A stretch of 21,071 nt of DNA. Origin: Nitrososphaeraceae archaeon. Its GTDB lineage: Archaea > Thermoproteota > Nitrososphaeria > Nitrososphaerales > Nitrososphaeraceae. How positions within the stretch are numbered: position 1 is the stretch's first letter; each line of letters opens with the position of its first letter. The position numbers were made by a program, and so were the translations under genes. The stretch is taken from NCBI GenBank assembly GCA_025922735.1, contig JAICHI010000003.1:1-21071 (forward strand). The letters run 5' to 3'. A model generated the notes under the pieces. That model was not told where the DNA came from. It was given only the letters and a program-made list of their open reading frames with translations, and made no database searches. Positions 16,207 to 21,071 of this stretch are shown one piece after another.

Positions 16207-18024
16207 TTGGTAGCAAAAGGGAGGATTGTTTGGATTAGTGGGCCAGCAGTTAGGGCAGACGGCATGTCTACAGCAAAAATGTACGAAACTGTTGAGGTGG
16301 GCGAGTCAAAGCTCATTGGCGAAGTAATCAGATTAACTGGAGACATTGCATTTATTCAAGTATATGAGTCAACGTCTGGCCTAAAGCCAGGCGAGCCTGT
16401 TATTGGCACTGGCCAGCCGCTTTCAGTGCTACTAGGCCCAGGAATCATTGGCAAGATCTACGATGGCATTCAACGGCCGTTGGACGAGATTGCAGCCAAA
16501 TCAGGAGCCTACATTGGCAGAGGTGTGATGACAAGCCCAGTCGACATGAAAAAGAAATATAGGTTCAAGCCCAGTGTGAAAAAAGACGATCAAGTAGGCC
16601 CTGGATCGATACTGGGAACCGTAGAAGAAACACCTCTTTTGACTCACCGCATCTTGGTTCCACCAAATCATCCGGGCGGCAAGATAACCGATATTGCAAG
16701 CGAGGGCGACTATGACATTGAACACATGATTGCAACCACTGAAAAAGGTGGTGGCGAAAAAGTTCAGCTAAAAATGTATCACAAGTGGCCGGTAAGAAAG
16801 CCAAGGCCGTATGCCGAGCGCTATGACCCAACAGTTCCGCTCGTGACAGGTCAGCGAGTCATTGACACCTACTTCCCGATTGCAAAGGGCGGAACCGGTG
16901 CAATTCCAGGTGGCTTTGGCACAGGCAAGACTGTGACGTTGCATCAAATCGCCAAATGGGCAGACTCTAAGGTGGTCGTATACATTGGCTGCGGCGAACG
17001 CGGCAACGAAATGACAGAAGTGCTTGTCGAGTTCCCCCATCTTATTGACCCCCGATCTGGTCGTCCGCTCATGGAGAGGACAGTGCTTGTAGCAAACACA
17101 AGCAATATGCCAGTGGCTGCAAGAGAAGCATCGATCTATACAGGCGTGACAATTGCAGAGTACTACCGCGACATGGGTTACGATGTTGTGCTCGTAGCTG
17201 ACTCAACGAGTCGATGGGCGGAGGCACTCCGCGAAATGTCAGGACGTCTTGAAGAGATGCCTGCAGAGGAAGGCTACCCGTCGTACCTCGCTTCAAGGCT
17301 TGCAGAATTTTACGAAAGAGCAGGCAGGGTAAGGGCGCTTGGCTCCCCAGAGAGAGCTGGGTCTGTCACTCTGGTAGGCGCAGTTTCTCCATCAGGAGCA
17401 GATTTTACCGAGCCGGTGACGACACACACCATCAGGTTCATCAAGACCTTTTGGGCGCTTGATACAAGGCTTGCATATTCAAGGCATTATCCGTCCATCA
17501 ACTGGATGAATTCATATTCGGGCTATCTTGAGGACGTGAGCAAGTGGTGGAAGGAGAACGTGTCAGGCGAATGGTACAATCTCAGGGCAGAGTCATACCA
17601 CGTACTTCAGAGGGAAGACACTCTTAAAGAAATCGTCAGGCTGCTTGGCCCTGAGGCGCTACCAGACGAAGAAAAGCTAGTACTTGAAGTCGCGCGCATG
17701 GTCAAGATCGGTATTTTGCAGCAAAACTCTTTCGACAAGATAGATACGTACTGCAGCCCTCAAAAGCAAGTCAAGATGGTGGGATTGATGGTCAAGTTCT
17801 ACAAGGAGGCTCAGAAGGCACTGAAGGCAGGCACTCCGCTTGCAGATATTAGGGCGATGCCGATAATCCCAAGTTTGCTGAAATCAAAATTTGAGATACC
17901 AGAAGATCAGCTTAACAAATTTGACGAGCTGGACAGACAGATAAACGAACAATTTCATAAGGCCACAGCTGCAGGAGGAGAGGGTGCAATGACAGAGAAG
18001 AAAGAGGCGGAGGTAGTTGCCTGA
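16207..18024 (+). CDS. atpA: A-type ATP synthase catalytic subunit A
   Basis: This is the catalytic subunit of the membrane-bound A1AO rotary ATP synthase. The product has 605 residues: an N-terminal beta barrel (about 1-75), the A-subunit insertion or non-homologous region (about 110-190), the nucleotide-binding domain with P-loop GGFGTGKT (235-242) and catalytic-site [11 protein letters not shown] (263-273), then Walker B-like [18 protein letters not shown], and a helical C-terminal domain. The P-loop begins GGFGTGKT, where many archaeal A subunits read GPFGSGKT. No intein interrupts the P-loop. It starts at TTG 16207 with a good ribosome-binding site. The C-terminal tail is Glu/Lys-rich, and its last codons contain the ribosome-binding site of atpB. 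Confidence 0.97.
   Translation: MVAKGRIVWISGPAVRADGMSTAKMYETVEVGESKLIGEVIRLTGDIAFIQVYESTSGLKPGEPVIGTGQPLSVLLGPGIIGKIYDGIQRPLDEIAAKSGAYIGRGVMTSPVDMKKKYRFKPSVKKDDQVGPGSILGTVEETPLLTHRILVPPNHPGGKITDIASEGDYDIEHMIATTEKGGGEKVQLKMYHKWPVRKPRPYAERYDPTVPLVTGQRVIDTYFPIAKGGTGAIPGGFGTGKTVTLHQIAKWADSKVVVYIGCGERGNEMTEVLVEFPHLIDPRSGRPLMERTVLVANTSNMPVAAREASIYTGVTIAEYYRDMGYDVVLVADSTSRWAEALREMSGRLEEMPAEEGYPSYLASRLAEFYERAGRVRALGSPERAGSVTLVGAVSPSGADFTEPVTTHTIRFIKTFWALDTRLAYSRHYPSINWMNSYSGYLEDVSKWWKENVSGEWYNLRAESYHVLQREDTLKEIVRLLGPEALPDEEKLVLEVARMVKIGILQQNSFDKIDTYCSPQKQVKMVGLMVKFYKEAQKALKAGTPLADIRAMPIIPSLLKSKFEIPEDQLNKFDELDRQINEQFHKATAAGGEGAMTEKKEAEVVA
18009..18014 (+). promoter_or_regulatory. Ribosome-binding site deciding the atpB start
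   Basis: GGAGGT, a full Shine-Dalgarno match, lies in the last codons of atpA, 11 bases before ATG 18026. The further in-frame TTG at 18017 is only two bases away from it, too close to be used. Confidence 0.75.
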
Positions 18025-18025
18025 G

Positions 18026-19411
18026 ATGACGACTACATCTTATGGAATAGAATACACAAAGGTAGCCGAGCTCAAGGGACCGCTGATGATAATTGACGGC
18101 GTCACCAAGGTATCATTTGATGAGCTGGTCGAGATCGAGACTGTAGATGGCGAGCACAGGCTCGGCAGGGTGCTCGAAGTGGGCTTTGGTAAAGCTATAG
18201 TTCAGGTATTTGAGGGAACTACAGGGCTTACAATTAAAGGCACAAAAGCGAAATTTACTGGCAAGACTATGGAAATGCCAGTTTCACAGGAACTACTGGG
18301 AAGAGTATTTGATGGCCTTGGAAAACCAAACGACGGCCTCCCTGATCCAATTGCAGACAAGTTCCTCGATGTCAACGGCGAACCTATGAATCCAGAAAGA
18401 AGAGAGTATCCCACATCATTTATCCAGACAGGCGTATCAGTCATTGACGGTATGCTTACGCTTGTAAGAGGACAAAAGCTTCCAATATTTTCAGGCTCTG
18501 GCATGGCACACAACATCCTGGCAGCCCAAATTGCACGTCAGGCGTCAGTCGTTGGCACAAAAGAGGACTTCGCCGTCGTTTTTGCAGCAATTGGCGTGCA
18601 GTACTCTGAAGCGCAGTACTTCAAGCGTAGTCTTGAAGAGTCAGGCGCGTTGAGGCGCTCTGTGTTATTCCTCAACTTGGCAGATGACCCTGCAATTGAA
18701 AGGATCATTACGCCAAGGGTGGCGCTGACGGTGGCAGAATACCTTGCATTTGATCTAGGTATGCATGTGTTAGCGATACTGACGGACATGACCAACTATG
18801 CAGAGGCACTTCGCGAAATCAGCGCAGCAAGGGAAGAAGTCCCCGGCAGGAAGGGTTACCCTGGCTACCTCTATACAGACCTTGCAAACAACTACGAGCG
18901 CGCAGGGAGGATCAAGGGCAAGAATGGCAGTGTAACTCAGGTGCCCATCCTGTCTATGCCAGCTGACGATATTACGCATCCAATCCCAGACCTCACAGGA
19001 TATATCACTGAGGGCCAAATTGTGCTTGGGCGTGATCTGTTCAGAAAGGGCATTTACCCGCCAGTAAACGTGCTCATGTCGCTTTCAAGGCTAATGAAGG
19101 ATGGAGTAGGCGAAGGAAAAACCAGATCAGATCACATGGAAGTTGGCAATCAGCTCTATGACGCTTATTCAAGAGCGCAGGAGGTCAGGGCGCTTTCAGA
19201 GATTGTTGGCAGGGCAGGTCTTACAGGCGTAGACTTGAAGTACCTCGATACTGGCGATAAGTTTGAGCAACACTTCCTAAAGCAGGCACCTGACGAGAAT
19301 AGGACACTTGAAGAAACGCTCACTAGAGCATGGGACGTACTCTCAGGTCTGCCCGAAGGGGAGTTGACCAAGATCAAAGAAAAGCACGTCAGGCAGTACT
19401 ACAAAGGGTGA
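18026..19411 (+). CDS. atpB: A-type ATP synthase regulatory subunit B
   Basis: This non-catalytic subunit alternates with A in the hexameric head and shapes the nucleotide-binding interface. The 461-residue product starts [20 protein letters not shown]. It has the beta barrel (about 10-80) and the RecA-like domain, in which the P-loop position reads FSGSGMAHN instead of a Walker A lysine motif, as expected for subunit [31 protein letters not shown] sequence follows, and a helical C-terminus ends in VRQYYKG. ATG 18026 is one base after the atpA stop and is fixed by the GGAGGT upstream. The length is normal and no interruption is visible. Confidence 0.97.
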   Translation: MTTTSYGIEYTKVAELKGPLMIIDGVTKVSFDELVEIETVDGEHRLGRVLEVGFGKAIVQVFEGTTGLTIKGTKAKFTGKTMEMPVSQELLGRVFDGLGKPNDGLPDPIADKFLDVNGEPMNPERREYPTSFIQTGVSVIDGMLTLVRGQKLPIFSGSGMAHNILAAQIARQASVVGTKEDFAVVFAAIGVQYSEAQYFKRSLEESGALRRSVLFLNLADDPAIERIITPRVALTVAEYLAFDLGMHVLAILTDMTNYAEALREISAAREEVPGRKGYPGYLYTDLANNYERAGRIKGKNGSVTQVPILSMPADDITHPIPDLTGYITEGQIVLGRDLFRKGIYPPVNVLMSLSRLMKDGVGEGKTRSDHMEVGNQLYDAYSRAQEVRALSEIVGRAGLTGVDLKYLDTGDKFEQHFLKQAPDENRTLEETLTRAWDVLSGLPEGELTKIKEKHVRQYYKG

Positions 19412-19424
19412 GAAGTAGAGAAAT

Positions 19425-20090
19425 ATGTCATTTGGAGGTAGGGTTACAGCAACAAAGATAGAGCTTATCAAGATAAGGCGCTCGATGCAAGTAGCCAAGA
19501 TGGTGCACAAGATTCTAGACGACAAGCGCGAAGTATTGTTGAAAAAGATAGACGAAATGATTGAAGAAGCAAACAAGGCAAGGGAAGACATATGGACACC
19601 CTTGGATGAAATATACACCTCTGTTTATGACGCCTATATGTCCCTTGGCACAATGACGCTTGAATCAATATCGGACTCGACCCCCAGTATAATGGAAGTC
19701 GACGTCAACATCAGGCGCATCGTAGATGTTAAAATACCAACGCTGAAGGTCGAGACAGAGAAGGGCAGGCAGCAGCTGTCATACGGCTTTGTCGAAACAA
19801 ACGCGTCTGTCGACAAGGCGGCCAAGCTCATCAAGAGCATGCTCCCCGGCATATGCAAGGCAGCAGAATACGAAAATGCAATATTCAGCCTTGCAAAAGA
19901 GCTAGAGCGTACACAAAAGCTGCTCAACGCACTTGAATACGTCATCATACCGCAATATCAAGATGCAATATACTTCATCAAGGCAACCCTAGAGGAGCGC
20001 GAGCGCGAGGAGTTCGTCAGGCTCAAGAAGGTTAAAGTAGTACTGGACAAGAAGAAGATGGCAGAAGAGCAGGCAAGCGCAAGGACATGA
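19425..20090 (+). CDS. atpD: A-type ATP synthase subunit D (central stalk)
   Basis: Subunit D is the central rotor shaft inside the A3B3 head and corresponds functionally to gamma of F-type enzymes. The 221-residue product is a two-helix coiled coil. The N-terminal helix begins GGRVTATKIELIKIRRSMQV and continues with DDKREVLLKKIDEM. The middle region is IPTLKVETEKG, and the C-terminal helix contains RTQKLLNALEYVIIPQYQDA, characteristic of the family. It starts 13 bases after the atpB stop; GGTGA overlapping that stop may serve as ribosome-binding site. Its TGA stop overlaps the ATG of the next small frame (ATGA), so the operon continues past it. Confidence 0.95.
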   Translation: MSFGGRVTATKIELIKIRRSMQVAKMVHKILDDKREVLLKKIDEMIEEANKAREDIWTPLDEIYTSVYDAYMSLGTMTLESISDSTPSIMEVDVNIRRIVDVKIPTLKVETEKGRQQLSYGFVETNASVDKAAKLIKSMLPGICKAAEYENAIFSLAKELERTQKLLNALEYVIIPQYQDAIYFIKATLEEREREEFVRLKKVKVVLDKKKMAEEQASART

Positions 20091-20215
20091 CAGAAGAGAT
20101 TTCAAGCTATTTTGAAAAGGCCAAGGCCGAGCTCAAGGCCGAGCACGACTCAATGGGAGAAAAGATCAAAGGCGACATTGCGGCAAGCAAGCGCAAGGCG
20201 CTATCTAAAATCTAA
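20087..20215 (+). CDS. 42-residue charged helical small protein ending the ATPase operon
   Basis: An ATG at 20087 overlaps the atpD stop in an ATGA junction and opens a 42-codon frame to TAA 20213-20215. The product is almost wholly Lys/Glu/Ala/Ser, with segments such as SYFEKAKAELKAEHD and a basic end, SKRKALSKI. It looks like a single amphipathic helix. The ATGA overlap, the matching codon use and the T-rich terminator right after its stop argue for a real last gene of the operon. I do not recognise a family. By position and helical character it could be a short relative of the peripheral-stalk subunit H (AhaH), which is normally about 100 residues; this is inference. Confidence 0.6.
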   Translation: MTEEISSYFEKAKAELKAEHDSMGEKIKGDIAASKRKALSKI

Positions 20216-20218
20216 TCC

Positions 20219-20234
20219 TTATTTTCACCTTTTT
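20219..20234 (+). terminator. T-rich terminator of the A-ATPase operon
   Basis: The pyrimidine-rich stretch TTATTTTCACCTTTTT, with T4 and T5 runs, starts four bases after the last stop of the operon. It fits archaeal intrinsic termination. Confidence 0.5.
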
Positions 20235-20741
20235 CAAGTAGTTATGGTTCTGTTGGTTCTTCCGTTGTTTAAATCAGTTGTTGCGACTCCGTTGGTCTGG
20301 TTGAATTAGCGGTTAATGGGAAAGGTATTGTAAAATGATTAGGGAATAGAGATTTCAAAGTTATAAGGATAATCAGTTGCCTATGAGTGAGTGGGTTGGT
20401 TGATTGATTGATTGACTATTTTATTTTTGTATAGAGCCATCCCTAAGAATATCATCAAAACAATAATCAAGAGAATGCTTCCAAATAGCGACCATTTAGT
20501 GCATGGAATAGCATCTTCTGCAAAGACTGTAGGCTTTGACTCATTTTGTAATTGTGTCCTGACAGCAATCTATAGCTTAGCTGCATATGTATGTGCTTAC
20601 AGGCGTCAATCTTACGAAATTCAAAATCAAGACAGGTACAAACGAACCTGTCACCGAGAAGCCTAACCCCATAAGTTCACGTTAACGCAGTCGAACAAGC
20701 AAGACATTCTATGAAAATGAAACGTAAGAGAATTGAGGAGG
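20235..20741. other. About 500 bases without a convincing gene
   Basis: This is AT-rich sequence with a short GATT tetranucleotide repeat (about 20400-20414) and a small inverted repeat, GACAGGT/ACCTGTC, with an 8-base loop (20631-20652). An 84-codon frame from a TTG at 20412 has an irregular, cysteine-containing composition and no recognisable domain, so I do not call it. No tRNA or other structured RNA is evident. Confidence 0.45.
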
Positions 20742-20756
20742 ATGAGTTTTAGAAAC

Positions 20757-20900
20757 ATGTCTGACCAGCATCCGATGGATGAATTCAAAGATAGATGTAA
20801 TGAGAGGTCTAATGCCTTATGGAAGAATATTGATGCACTATCAAAACAAATTGATACACTTTCAGAAGGGCAATCCAAGGAATACCACAAACAGTATTGA
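20757..20900 (+). CDS. Possible 47-residue coiled-coil small protein
   Basis: This short frame begins at ATG 20757 and ends at TGA 20898-20900. It is preceded ten bases upstream by the very strong ribosome-binding sequence GAGGAGGATGAG (20735-20746). An ATG inside that element (20742) is in frame but too close to it. The product is hydrophilic, with a heptad-like stretch, LWKNIDALSKQIDTLSEG, and no known domain. The ribosome-binding site and the helical regularity are the only support. Confidence 0.4.
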   Translation: MSDQHPMDEFKDRCNERSNALWKNIDALSKQIDTLSEGQSKEYHKQY

Positions 20901-20964
20901 TCCACGCTCGGAATGCTAGCGGAATTGTACTTTGAGTGCGGTATCCACTGGTCATATTCGTGGC

Positions 20965-21071
20965 ATGGAAGAAGAAGGAGAAGTTAAAGCACTTTTCAAG
21001 GAAGTCTTCAAAGACCAAACAATCATTTTGTCCTCTGCCCCTAAAGAGAGGGGAAACATTACACGATACTG
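20965..21071 (+). CDS. Start of an unrecognised ORF running off the right edge
   Basis: An ATG at 20965 opens a frame, MEEEGEVKALFKEVFKDQ..., that is still open at the window end. Thirty-five codons are visible. The acidic helical start looks protein-like, but no domain can be identified from so little sequence. No clear ribosome-binding site precedes it. Confidence 0.35.
   Translation, partial: MEEEGEVKALFKEVFKDQTIILSSAPKERGNITRY

Noticed and set aside
16207..18024. Possible intein in AtpA
   Set aside because: The P-loop region is continuous and the length of 605 residues is normal for an intein-free subunit.
20631..20652. Hairpin GACAGGT/ACCTGTC with an 8-base loop
   Set aside because: A seven-base stem with no flanking T run or gene end is not distinctive enough to call a terminator or RNA element.
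20412..20666. 84-codon frame from a TTG
   Set aside because: Composition is irregular, the start falls in a GATT repeat, and no domain is visible.

Overview
The window is archaeal chromosome, most likely from the Nitrososphaeria (Thaumarchaeota, the ammonia-oxidising archaea). The archaeal/eukaryote-type prolyl-tRNA synthetase, A-type ATP synthase genes, SMC, NFACT/Rqc2-like protein, inositol-1-phosphate synthase, CbiT and Elf1-like zinc ribbon show an archaeon. The narrower placement is inferred from the protein styles and gene mix. Genes are dense, most promoters look like a TATA box with a very short leader, and non-ATG starts are common: TTG is the best start for ProRS, the DedA-like protein, the CDF transporter, SMC, CbiT and AtpA. 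No tRNA, rRNA, CRISPR array, insertion sequence, integrase or prophage gene was seen.

Layout, left to right. At 2-211 is the end of a four-cysteine protein that starts outside the window. After about 470 bases without a recognisable gene come proS and, with no intervening base, a DedA/VTT membrane protein with an acidic, His/Asn-rich tail (684-2921, +). A small unrecognised cysteine protein lies convergent to them (2940-3215, -). A 95-residue winged-helix regulator follows (3505-3792, +), with a perfect 27-bp palindrome over its promoter and start. About 845 bases with no convincing gene lead to a small Elf1-like zinc ribbon (4638-4811, +). Next, on the minus strand, are a CDF metal exporter, SMC, and, after a 334-base gap, inositol-1-phosphate synthase (4879-10758).

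CbiT and a small three-helix membrane protein resembling EMC6 form a second minus-strand pair (10957-11882). Divergent from these, on the plus strand, are an NFACT/Rqc2 homologue, a CBS-pair/zinc-ribbon protein, and a Mut7-C nuclease whose start overlaps the CBS gene. The A-ATPase operon follows as atpE-atpA-atpB-atpD, and ends with a 42-codon ORF that overlaps the atpD stop (15583-20215). The last 850 bases are AT-rich, with one small ORF behind a strong ribosome-binding site and one ORF that runs off the right edge.

The recognised functions are mostly housekeeping: translation, ribosome rescue, chromosome organisation, ATP synthesis, cobalamin and inositol-lipid precursors, and metal homeostasis. 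I found no defence or mobile system. The parts that look least described are the tiny gene ending the ATPase operon, the winged-helix gene with its promoter palindrome, the EMC6-like protein, and the CBS/zinc-ribbon plus Mut7-C pair next to the Rqc2 homologue.
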